48,074 nt of DNA from JAQTNA01 sp043743785. Lineage in GTDB: Bacteria > Pseudomonadota > Gammaproteobacteria > Burkholderiales > Rhodocyclaceae. The stretch is from positions 1-48,074 of the forward strand of contig JAYTVW010000129.1 in assembly GCA_043743785.1 (NCBI GenBank), given 5' to 3'. This document shows positions 1 to 7,296 of the stretch, piece by piece. The notes beneath the pieces were generated by a model that was given only the letters and a program-made list of their open reading frames with translations, was not told the DNA's origin and made no database searches. Both the position numbers and the translations under genes were made by a program. How positions within the stretch are numbered: the stretch's first letter is position 1; each line of letters starts with the position of its first letter.

Positions 1-62
1 GCCGGCTTCAGCCGGCCAAAGCTCCCGTGTGCGCGACCTGGCCGGCTGAAGCCGGCCCCACA
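1..62. repeat. Inverted pair of REP-like palindromes
   Basis: Two copies of a GCCGGCTTCAGCCGGC palindrome face each other: one at 1-17 on the plus strand (its head is cut by the window edge) and one at 41-62 on the minus strand, whose head reads GTGGGG. They belong to a family of head-plus-palindrome units found in gaps across this window. No gene is seen in the stretch up to the nif promoter. Confidence 0.7.
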
Positions 63-137
63 AAATCGGGATTCGATGAAGATTAGCGTTAATCAAGAAA
101 CATTTTGTTGGGTGTGGTTATTGTCCAGGAAGCGCTT

Positions 138-153
138 TGTCGCAAATGCGACA
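138..153 (+). promoter_or_regulatory. NifA upstream activator site
   Basis: TGTCGCAAATGCGACA is an exact TGT-N10-ACA NifA site and is itself palindromic. Its centre lies about 90 bases upstream of the start predicted from the sigma54 promoter, the usual position for NifA sites on nif promoters. Confidence 0.85.
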
Positions 154-180
154 ACTGGCCTTGCTTGTACTTTCTTGTTA

Positions 181-193
181 TATCAATGGCTTG
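181..193 (+). promoter_or_regulatory. Probable IHF site between UAS and promoter
   Basis: TATCAATGGCTTG matches the IHF consensus WATCAANNNNTTR at every defined position. It sits between the NifA site and the -24/-12 element, where IHF bending is known to bring NifA to sigma54 polymerase. Confidence 0.65.
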
Positions 194-209
194 AGAGGTT
201 CTCCCGGAA

Positions 210-225
210 TGGCATGAGGCTTGCT
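210..225 (+). promoter_or_regulatory. Sigma54 (-24/-12) promoter of iscA-nifUS
   Basis: TGGCATGAGGCTTGCT carries the invariant GG and GC of a sigma54 promoter with correct spacing. Transcription should start near 236, leaving a leader of about 20 bases before the first gene. With the upstream NifA and IHF sites it forms a complete nif-type promoter. Confidence 0.85.
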
Positions 226-257
226 CAGTTAAAGCCATCACCGACAGGAGAGCCAAA

Positions 258-581
258 ATGATCATCCTCACCCCCGCAGCCAAGAAAGCCGTTCAGCGTT
301 TCATCCGCGGTTCCGAGAAGCCCGTCATCGGCCTGCGCCTGCTCATCTCCGGCGGCGGCTGTTCCGGCCTGCAGTACGGCATGCGCCTGGAAGACACCAA
401 GGAAGAGGATGACTGGGAGTTCGACGTGGAGGGCATCAAGCTTTTCGTCGATGCCGCCAGCCACCCGCTGCTCGACAACGTGACCGTCGATTTCATCGAG
501 ACCCTCACGCACACCGGCTTCAAGTTCGACAACCCCAACGCCAGCGCCCAGTGTTCCTGCGGCTCGTCCTTTTCCGCCTAA
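258..581 (+). CDS. HesB/IscA-type iron-sulfur assembly protein (nif-associated)
   Basis: A 107-residue A-type Fe-S carrier. The three family cysteines are visible: Cys35 in GGGCSGLQY and Cys99/Cys101 in the C-terminal CSCG. Such proteins accept or carry [2Fe-2S]/[4Fe-4S] clusters to target enzymes. It is the first gene behind the NifA/sigma54 promoter and lies 18 bases before nifU, so it most likely serves nitrogenase maturation rather than general Isc assembly. The start has a good ribosome site (ACAGGAGAG). The family call is secure; which nif A-type name applies (iscA-nif, hesB) cannot be decided from sequence alone. Confidence 0.9.
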   Translation: MIILTPAAKKAVQRFIRGSEKPVIGLRLLISGGGCSGLQYGMRLEDTKEEDDWEFDVEGIKLFVDAASHPLLDNVTVDFIETLTHTGFKFDNPNASAQCSCGSSFSA

Positions 582-599
582 ACGCAGGGAGACTTAATC

Positions 600-1496
600 A
601 TGTGGGAATACTCCGACAAGGTGCGCGAGCACTTCTTCAACCCGAAAAACGCCGGACCCCTCGAAGAGGCCAATGGCATCGGTGACGTGGGTTCCATCAA
701 GTGCGGCGACGCCTTGCGCCTGATGCTCAAGGTGGACCCGGCAACGGACATCATTCAGGAGGCCCATTTCCAGACCTTCGGCTGCGGCTCCGCCATCGCC
801 TCGTCCTCGGCACTCACCGAGATCGTCAAGGGCATGACCCTGGACAAGGCGCTGGAAGTGTCCAACCAGGACATCGCCGACTTCCTGGACGGCCTGCCGC
901 CGGAAAAGATGCACTGTTCCGTGATGGGCCGGGAAGCCCTGCACGCAGCCATCGCCAACTATCGGGGCGAAGTGTGGAGCGACGACCACGAGGAAGGCGC
1001 CCTCATCTGCAAGTGCTTCGCCATCGACGCGGTGATGATCGAGGACGTGGTTACGGCCAACAACCTGAACACGGTGGAAGAAGTGACCTTCTACACCAAG
1101 GCCGGCGGCGGCTGCGCCGCTTGCCACGAAGGCATCGAGGAAATCCTCGCCAAAGTGAAGGCTTCCCGCCCGGGTTCCGGTGAAACCTCGCCGCCCCCGG
1201 TGTGCCCGGCCTCGCCGGAAACGCCCAAGCCCAAGCCCTCCAAGCTGACCATGGTGCAGCGCATCAAGATCATTGAGGAAGTGCTGGAGTCCGTGCGCCC
1301 CATGCTGCAACGGGACCACGGCGACGTGGATCTGGTGGAAGTGCAGGGCAAGAAAATCTATGTGGCCCTCAAGGGCGCCTGCTCCGGCTGCATGATGGAA
1401 GCGGCCACCCTGGGCGGTGTGCAGCAGAAGATGATCGAAGCCCTGGGCGAACTGGTCCAGGTCCTGCCGGTCGGTTTGATGCCGGTCGAGGCGTAA
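600..1496 (+). CDS. nifU: NifU, nitrogenase Fe-S cluster scaffold
   Basis: Full-length three-domain NifU, 298 residues. An IscU-like domain (1-125) has the cluster cysteines Cys35, Cys62 and Cys106. A central BFD-like ferredoxin domain has Cys137/Cys139 and Cys172/Cys175 for a permanent [2Fe-2S] cluster. A Pro-rich linker (about 190-214) leads to a C-terminal NifU domain with Cys261-Ser-Gly-Cys264. NifU builds [4Fe-4S] clusters from sulfur supplied by NifS and passes them to the nitrogenase Fe protein and cofactor machinery. The three-domain form is typical of diazotrophs. It is co-directional with the A-type carrier and nifS in one likely operon. Confidence 0.96.
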   Translation: MWEYSDKVREHFFNPKNAGPLEEANGIGDVGSIKCGDALRLMLKVDPATDIIQEAHFQTFGCGSAIASSSALTEIVKGMTLDKALEVSNQDIADFLDGLPPEKMHCSVMGREALHAAIANYRGEVWSDDHEEGALICKCFAIDAVMIEDVVTANNLNTVEEVTFYTKAGGGCAACHEGIEEILAKVKASRPGSGETSPPPVCPASPETPKPKPSKLTMVQRIKIIEEVLESVRPMLQRDHGDVDLVEVQGKKIYVALKGACSGCMMEAATLGGVQQKMIEALGELVQVLPVGLMPVEA

Positions 1497-1519
1497 ACGG
1501 GTTCTTAGAAACCAAATTG

Positions 1520-1644
1520 AAACGCCGAGGCGCTGAGGCGCCGAGGAAACCTGGTAGATCAGGCCCATCGGTTTGTACCTGATCGGACCGGTGGTTCTGT
1601 GGCCGGACCAATGAATTTCTCGGCGTCTCGGCGCCTCGGCGTTT
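1520..1644. repeat. Long-armed inverted repeat between nifU and nifS
   Basis: Two 26-base arms (1520-1545 and 1619-1644) built on a CGCCGAGGCGC theme are reverse complements at 24 of 26 positions, with a 73-base spacer. The element fills most of the 182-base nifU-nifS gap. Transcribed RNA could fold into one long hairpin, which might affect nifS expression or mRNA stability. There is no T-run, so it does not look like an intrinsic terminator. Confidence 0.7.
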
Positions 1645-1678
1645 GATAACTACTTCAGAAATCCGCAGGAGCCAAACC

Positions 1679-2887
1679 ATGGAACCCATCTATCTGGACA
1701 ACAACGCCACGACCCGGGTGGACCCGGCGGTGGTGGAAGCCATGCTGCCCTTCTTTACGGAGCACTTCGGCAATCCCTCGTCCATTCACGCCTTTGGCGC
1801 CCAGGTGGGCAAGGCCCTCAAGACCGCCCGCAGCCAGGTGCAGAGCCTCTTGGGCGCCGAGCACGACTCGGAAATCATTTTCACCTCCTGCGGCACCGAG
1901 GCGGATTCCACCGCCATCCTGTCGGCCCTCAAGGCCCAGCCGGAGCGCAACACCATCATTACCACCAACGTCGAACATCCGGCCATCCTGACCCTCTGCG
2001 AGTGGCTGGAGAAGGATAACTACGTGGTGAAGAAGCTGGCGGTGGACAAGAAGGGCCGTATCGACCTGGACGAATACAAGTCCATGCTGGCGGACAACGT
2101 GGCTATTGTCTCCATCATGTGGGCCAACAACGAAACCGGCACGATTTTCCCCGTGGAAGAGATGGCGGCACTGGCCTCGGCCCGCGGCATCATGTTCCAC
2201 ACGGATGCCGTGCAGGCCGTGGGCAAGATCCCCATGGACCTGAAGAACACCAAGATCGACATGCTCTCCCTGTCCGGCCACAAGTTGCATGGACCCAAGG
2301 GTATCGGCGTGCTCTACCTGCGCCGCGGCGTGCGCTTTCGCCCCTTGCTGCGGGGCGGTCATCAGGAACGGGGGCGTCGCGCCGGCACCGAAAACGCCGC
2401 CGGCATCGTGGCCCTGGGCAAGGCCTGCGAATTGGCCCAGGCCCACCTGGCGGAGGAAAACACCACGGTGAAGCGCCTGCGGGACAAGCTGGAGGCGGGC
2501 CTGCTGTCCCAGGTATCCCATTGTTTCCCGACGGGGGATACGGCGAACCGCCTGCCGAATACCTGCAACATCGCCTTCGAGTACATCGAAGGGGAAGCGA
2601 TTTTGCTGCTCTTGAACAAGGAAGGTATTGCGGCCAGTTCCGGCTCCGCGTGTACCTCCGGGTCGCTCGAACCCAGTCACGTCATGCGCGCCATGGGCAT
2701 TCCCTACACCGCCGCCCACGGCAGCACCCGGTTCTCCCTCTCCCGCTACACCACGGAAGCGGAAATCGACCGGGTCATCGCGGCCGTGCCACCCATCATC
2801 GCCCAGTTGAGGAAGCTGTCGCCCTACTGGAGCGGCAAGGGTCCTGCCGCCTCCCCGGACGGCGCCTTCGCGCCGGCCTACGCCTGA
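1679..2887 (+). CDS. nifS: NifS cysteine desulfurase
   Basis: A 402-residue PLP-dependent cysteine desulfurase that takes sulfur from cysteine, via a persulfide, for Fe-S cluster building on NifU. The PLP lysine is Lys202 in SGHKLHGPKG and the persulfide cysteine is Cys325 in SSGSACTSG, typical of group I (NifS/IscS) enzymes. The ATG has GCAGGAG upstream; an in-frame start further upstream would run into the inverted repeat and was not chosen. Position after nifU and behind a nif promoter marks it as NifS rather than IscS. A terminator follows. Confidence 0.95.
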   Translation: MEPIYLDNNATTRVDPAVVEAMLPFFTEHFGNPSSIHAFGAQVGKALKTARSQVQSLLGAEHDSEIIFTSCGTEADSTAILSALKAQPERNTIITTNVEHPAILTLCEWLEKDNYVVKKLAVDKKGRIDLDEYKSMLADNVAIVSIMWANNETGTIFPVEEMAALASARGIMFHTDAVQAVGKIPMDLKNTKIDMLSLSGHKLHGPKGIGVLYLRRGVRFRPLLRGGHQERGRRAGTENAAGIVALGKACELAQAHLAEENTTVKRLRDKLEAGLLSQVSHCFPTGDTANRLPNTCNIAFEYIEGEAILLLLNKEGIAASSGSACTSGSLEPSHVMRAMGIPYTAAHGSTRFSLSRYTTEAEIDRVIAAVPPIIAQLRKLSPYWSGKGPAASPDGAFAPAYA

Positions 2888-2923
2888 GAGTCTCTCCCCA
2901 GCCGAAATATTTACTCGGTGTTC

Positions 2924-2953
2924 GCCCCGGACAGTTTGTCCGGGGCATTTTTT
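2924..2953 (+). terminator. Rho-independent terminator after nifS
   Basis: GCCCCGGACA and TGTCCGGGGC form a perfect 10-bp stem with a GTT loop, followed by ATTTTTT. It closes the nif operon just before the convergent chemoreceptor gene ends. Confidence 0.9.
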
Positions 2954-2957
2954 CAGC

Positions 2958-5243
2958 CTAGAACTCTTCCCATTCCTCTGTCTGGCTTGCCTTGCGGGGG
3001 GCGGGGAGTGCGCTCCGGGGCGCTGGGGCGCGTCCCGCCGGCTTGGCGAGGGCGGTCGTTGCTGCTCGCCGCTGGGCCGGGGCGGGCGTGGCCAGGCTTG
3101 CGGCCGGGGCGTGGCTGAGCTTGAACATAGCCAGGGCTTTCACCAGGCCGCCAACCTGGTCTTCCAGGCTTTCGGTGGCGGCTGCGGCTTGTTCCACCAG
3201 GGCGGCATTCTGCTGGGTGACTTCGTCCATCTGGCCGATGGCCCGGGTCACCTGTTCGATGCCCGTGCTTTGCTCCTTGCTGGCGTTGGAGATGTCGGTG
3301 ACCAGGGAGGCCACTTTCTGGAAGCTGTGAACGACCTCGTTCATGGTGCTGCCGGCTTCCCGGGCCAGTTTCACCCCGTCCTCCACTTCCCCCACGGAAT
3401 CCGCGATCAGGGCCTTGATCTCCCGGGCGGCAGTGGCGCTGCGCTGGGCCAGGTTGCGCACTTCGCTGGCCACCACGGCGAAGCCCCGCCCGTGTTCTCC
3501 GGCCCGGGCCGCTTCCACAGCGGCATTCAGGGCCAGGATGTTGGTCTGGAAGGCGATGGAGTCGATCAAGCCCGTGATGTCGGCTATCTTCTGGGAACTT
3601 GACTGGATGTGGCCCATGGTAGTGACCACTTGCCTGACGATGTCGCCGCCCTTGGTGACCACCTTCAGCGAACTCTGGGCCAGGGTAGTGGCTTCCCGGG
3701 CGTGTTCGGCGTTCTGTCGTACCGTGCTGTTCAACTGCTCCACGCTGGACAGGGTTTCTTCCAGGTTGCCGGCCTGTTCCTCGGTGCGGCGGGATAGGTC
3801 CAGGTTACCGACGGAGATTTCATGGGTGGCGATGTTGATGGCCTGGGTTGCTTCGTGAATCAGCCGGATCATGTCCTGCAGGCGGCTTACCGTGCTGTTG
3901 ATGGCAAGCGTCAACTGGCCGAAGAGGCCCGGGTAATCGGCGCTGACGGTCTGGGTCAAGTCGCCCCCGGCGATGGCGGTGGATACGCGGATGACGTCCT
4001 GCAGGCCGGTTTCCGTTACGTCGGACAGGCGGTTGAGCAGCTCGCTCAGGGTGCGGGCGTAGCCCTGCTTGTCCCGTGGGTCCAGCTTGTGGCCGAAGTC
4101 CCCTTCCGCAGCGGCATTGACCATGTCCCGGACTTCGTTGATGACGCCGCTCAGGTTGTTCTGCATACGGGCCATGGCCGCCAGGATGCTGATGCTGTCG
4201 CCCGCCAGGAGGGGCACCGCATTGCCCAGTTCCCCCTCGGCAATGCGGGTGGCGACCTGGACGGCATCTGCCGGCAGTCCACCGATCTGAGCCAGGAGGT
4301 TGGCATTCAGGGCATTCAGGGAGCGTCCGATGTCCAGGCCAAAACCCTGTTTTCCGGCCAGATCCGCCTGCCGGCTGAAGTCGCCTTTCACCGCAGCTTC
4401 CACGGATGACTGGATTTCCACCACCACGCTACGCAGATCCGCCTGCATGTCCCGGGTGGAGGCCAGGAGACTGTCCTGGTCGCCAGGCCGGGTGACGATC
4501 TGGTCGGAAAGATTGCCCCGGGCAATCTGCCGGATGACTTCGATGACGTGTTTGGGCTCGCCACCCAGTTGTTTCAGCAGGCGGCGGACGATGCTCCGGA
4601 TGGAGAAGAACAGCAGGAGCTGCAGCAGACCTTGCCCAAGCCAGATCCAGCGGTTGATGTTCTGGAGGCTTGCCAGGTCCTTCTTCACGTCGGTGACGAT
4701 GCTCGCCGCGCCCACCACCGTGCCTTCATCGACGCCGTGGCAGGACAGGCAGTCGATGCTGCGGAAGTTCTTTTTGGCGATGTAGGGGATGACGGTGCGC
4801 AGGGTGGCCTGGTCGCCGCTGATTTGCAGCAGGGATTCGCTCTTGCCGCTGGCCAGCACCCGTTGGTCCATGTCGTCCCTGGGTCGCTCTTCCGGCAGGC
4901 CGGGGTCGAACTCGGCGTCGATGCCCTTGCCGCGGATGACGCGCACTTCCCGGACGCCCTCGGAGGCCGCCATTTTCTGGATGAACAGGCTGCGGCTCTT
5001 CTTGTCGCTGATGATCTCGTCCTTGCCATTCTTGATGATCATCAGAATGTTCAGGCCATTCACCACGCCGTCCGCCACGGCCTCGGCCCGCTCCCGGGCC
5101 GTGCCCATGATCTCGTGTTCGAACTGGAGCATGATCCACTGCTGGGCCGCCACCAGCACGAATATAAGGGTGCCCTGGAGCAGGATCTGTAGACGTAACT
5201 GCAGCCCCATTTGTTCCCAATAGCTGGCGATCATGTTTTTCAT
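2958..5243 (-). CDS. Poly-HAMP methyl-accepting chemotaxis protein with c-type heme sensor
   Basis: A 761-residue receptor. One transmembrane helix (about 18-38) is followed by a periplasmic domain (40-198) with a c-type heme motif CLSCH at 165-169, then a second helix (about 200-217). A long stretch (about 220-465) shows four or five HAMP-like repeats with the recurring A-x-G-(D/N/E)-(L/F) signature before the signalling hairpin (tip near 565-585, AFQTNILALNAAVEAAR). The C-terminus ends EEWEEF, a CheR/CheB-tethering tail. The chosen ATG has AAGGA seven bases upstream; the longer frame lacks such a site. Heme PAS-like receptors are known from Geobacter and Desulfovibrio; a redox or gas ligand is inferred. 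It is divergent from a second heme receptor. Confidence 0.9.
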   Translation of the reverse strand: MKNMIASYWEQMGLQLRLQILLQGTLIFVLVAAQQWIMLQFEHEIMGTARERAEAVADGVVNGLNILMIIKNGKDEIISDKKSRSLFIQKMAASEGVREVRVIRGKGIDAEFDPGLPEERPRDDMDQRVLASGKSESLLQISGDQATLRTVIPYIAKKNFRSIDCLSCHGVDEGTVVGAASIVTDVKKDLASLQNINRWIWLGQGLLQLLLFFSIRSIVRRLLKQLGGEPKHVIEVIRQIARGNLSDQIVTRPGDQDSLLASTRDMQADLRSVVVEIQSSVEAAVKGDFSRQADLAGKQGFGLDIGRSLNALNANLLAQIGGLPADAVQVATRIAEGELGNAVPLLAGDSISILAAMARMQNNLSGVINEVRDMVNAAAEGDFGHKLDPRDKQGYARTLSELLNRLSDVTETGLQDVIRVSTAIAGGDLTQTVSADYPGLFGQLTLAINSTVSRLQDMIRLIHEATQAINIATHEISVGNLDLSRRTEEQAGNLEETLSSVEQLNSTVRQNAEHAREATTLAQSSLKVVTKGGDIVRQVVTTMGHIQSSSQKIADITGLIDSIAFQTNILALNAAVEAARAGEHGRGFAVVASEVRNLAQRSATAAREIKALIADSVGEVEDGVKLAREAGSTMNEVVHSFQKVASLVTDISNASKEQSTGIEQVTRAIGQMDEVTQQNAALVEQAAAATESLEDQVGGLVKALAMFKLSHAPAASLATPAPAQRRAATTALAKPAGRAPAPRSALPAPRKASQTEEWEEF

Positions 5244-5409
5244 CTGCTTGTCCTTGAAATGCACCTGGGCTTGGCGAAAGCTGCGGCAAGTGCATGCCGC
5301 AATCGCACGCGGATATAACGGCCATACCTGCGGAAGCTGTAGGGTAATCGGGTGCGCTCCTGTCGCCACGGCGAGTCATCGGGCCGGAAATTCACGTGGA
5401 CACAAATAT

Positions 5410-5436
5410 TAAAGAATCAGCCGTAGCGTCCGTTAC
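5410..5436 (+). promoter_or_regulatory. Weak sigma28-like promoter candidate
   Basis: TAAA followed after 15 bases by TCCGTTAC resembles the flagellar sigma28 pattern TAAA-N15-GCCGATAA (5 of 8 in the -10 part). It lies 32 bases before the chosen start of the following receptor. Receptor genes often use sigma28, but the match is weak. Confidence 0.25.
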
Positions 5437-5468
5437 CAGTGCAGACATTGCCCATTGGGATTCGCGCC

Positions 5469-7088
5469 ATGAAGAAGTTTTCCGACCTGAAGATATGGAT
5501 CCGCCTGACGTCCGTCATCTGGCTGCTGCTGGTGGTGGCGTGGACCGGCATGATCCTCATGGGCAGCCAGATATCCCGCCAGGCGGCCATTGCCCAGGCC
5601 AAGGATTTTTCCCACAGCATTCGGGAAATGACCATGGCGGGCCTGACCGGCATGATGATCACCGGCACGGTGGGCCAGCGGGAAGTGTTCCTCGACCAGA
5701 TCAAGCAGTTGTCCATCATTCGGGACCTCAAGGTCCTGCGCGGCGATGCGGTGGTCAAGCAGTTCGGTCCAGGCAATCAGAGCGAGCGGGCCGCCGACGC
5801 CGTGGAGAACAAGGTTCTGCAAAGCGGCCAGGAATACTCGGAAATTATGCCTGGCGCTGAGGGCGACAGCCTGCGGGTGGTCTATCCCGCCCTGGCGTCG
5901 AAGAATTACCTGGGCAAGAATTGTCTGAACTGCCATGTGGTGCCTGAAGGTTCGGTCTTGGGCGTGGTGAGCATGAAAGTCTCCCTGACCAAGGTGGACG
6001 AAGCCGTAGCAGAATTCCGCACCAAGATATTCATTGCAGCGGCGCTGGTCAGCCTACCGCTCTTGGCCTTCATTTATTTGTTCATCCGCCGCTTTGTCAC
6101 CCAGCCCCTTGAGAAGATGACCGAGGGGTTGCGGGATATCGCCAACGGCAAGGGCGACCTGACGCGCCGGCTGACGGTGAAGAGCCAGGATGAGATCGGC
6201 GAAGCGGAAGAAGTCTTCAATCAGATGATGGATCAGTTCAGCGGACTGGTGCGGCAGGTGGGGGATTCGGCGAGTCACGTCTTCGTGGCAGCTCGGCGCC
6301 TGTCCTCCAGCGCCGGCCAGGTTTCCAGCGGTTCCCAGCGCCAGACGGAACAATCTTCGGCGGCGGCAGCGGCCGTGGATTCCCTGGTGGCGAGCATCGC
6401 CGCCATCGCCATGAGCGCCGAGTCGGTGCACAAGCTTTCCCGCGAGAGCCTTTCTCGCACCGGGGAAGGCAACGCCAGCCTGGAAAAGCTCATGAACGAG
6501 GTCCGGGCGGTGGAATTTGCCGTCAAGGGCATCGCCGAGTCGGTGAATCAGTTCCTCAACAGTACTGAAGCCATCAGCGCCATGACGCGGGAAGTGAAGG
6601 ATATCGCGGAACAAACGAATCTTCTGGCCCTGAACGCGGCCATCGAGGCGGCCCGGGCCGGCGAGCAGGGGCGGGGCTTCGCGGTGGTAGCGGACGAGGT
6701 TCGCAAATTGGCCGAGAAGTCGGCCCATTCCGCCCAGGAGATCGATGCCATCACCCAGAAGCTGGCCCAGCAATCCGTGGCGGTGAAGGGGTCCATCTCG
6801 GATGGCCTGGGGCATCTGGCGTCCAGTCGCGACTCCGCGGACAGCGTGCAAAGCGTGCTGTCGGCGGCCAGCGGCACCGTGGCGGCCGTCGGGCGCGGTC
6901 TGGACGACATCGCGGCGGCCACCGTGCAGCAGCAGCGGGTCAGTCAGGATGTGGCTTCCAACATCGAGGCCATCGCCGCCATGGCGCGGGACAATCGGGA
7001 ATCGGTGGATAACACCGTACATGCGGCAGAAACCCTGGAAAGCCTGTCGGACCAACTCAAGACCACCGTCGGGCGCTTCATCGTCTGA
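5469..7088 (+). CDS. Methyl-accepting chemotaxis protein with c-type heme sensor
   Basis: A 539-residue receptor: helix 1 (about 11-31), periplasmic sensor with CLNCH at 152-156 inside a CLNCHVVPEGSVLG signature, helix 2 (about 187-207), one HAMP domain, and a complete signalling domain (tip AEQTNLLALNAAIEAAR). The CxxCH box and the following V-x-E-G-(S/T)-V-x-G match the divergent neighbour, so the two sensors are paralogs, but this one has one HAMP and no WEEF tail (ends GRFIV). The ATG start follows TTGGGA; a GTG 30 bases upstream is possible but gives a poorer membrane anchor. Probable redox or oxygen-type taxis receptor, by inference from the heme motif. Confidence 0.9.
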   Translation: MKKFSDLKIWIRLTSVIWLLLVVAWTGMILMGSQISRQAAIAQAKDFSHSIREMTMAGLTGMMITGTVGQREVFLDQIKQLSIIRDLKVLRGDAVVKQFGPGNQSERAADAVENKVLQSGQEYSEIMPGAEGDSLRVVYPALASKNYLGKNCLNCHVVPEGSVLGVVSMKVSLTKVDEAVAEFRTKIFIAAALVSLPLLAFIYLFIRRFVTQPLEKMTEGLRDIANGKGDLTRRLTVKSQDEIGEAEEVFNQMMDQFSGLVRQVGDSASHVFVAARRLSSSAGQVSSGSQRQTEQSSAAAAAVDSLVASIAAIAMSAESVHKLSRESLSRTGEGNASLEKLMNEVRAVEFAVKGIAESVNQFLNSTEAISAMTREVKDIAEQTNLLALNAAIEAARAGEQGRGFAVVADEVRKLAEKSAHSAQEIDAITQKLAQQSVAVKGSISDGLGHLASSRDSADSVQSVLSAASGTVAAVGRGLDDIAAATVQQQRVSQDVASNIEAIAAMARDNRESVDNTVHAAETLESLSDQLKTTVGRFIV

Positions 7089-7101
7089 CACAGCAAGTAA
7101 G

Positions 7102-7150
7102 GAAAGCGGTGAGCAGTGAGCGTCTCAGGCGCTCCCTCCTCGCCGCTTTC
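7102..7150. repeat. Imperfect inverted repeat downstream of the chemoreceptor
   Basis: Two 21-base arms (7102-7122, 7130-7150) pair at 18 of 21 positions. The arms contain a GTGAGCAGTGAGC theme. The hairpin starts 13 bases after the receptor stop codon and may protect or end that transcript, but no T-run follows. Confidence 0.55.
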
Positions 7151-7296
7151 TGCATTTCGTCCCCCCGGAAGTATATCCAGCCCGCTTCTCCGTAGCCCGA
7201 CGCGAGCGGCTACAATACGCGCCGGCCGCCGGCTGTCGCGGCCTTCCAGACTTTGATTCTTCTTCCGCCACAGGCGGTATTCCAGAGAGACTCCCG

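Noticed and set aside
76..261. 61-codon frame upstream of the A-type carrier gene
   Set aside because: It spans the NifA, IHF and sigma54 elements, has unusual composition and no ribosome site.
1520..1644. nifU-nifS inverted repeat as a terminator
   Set aside because: No T-run after either arm, and nifS has no other visible promoter, so transcription must pass through.
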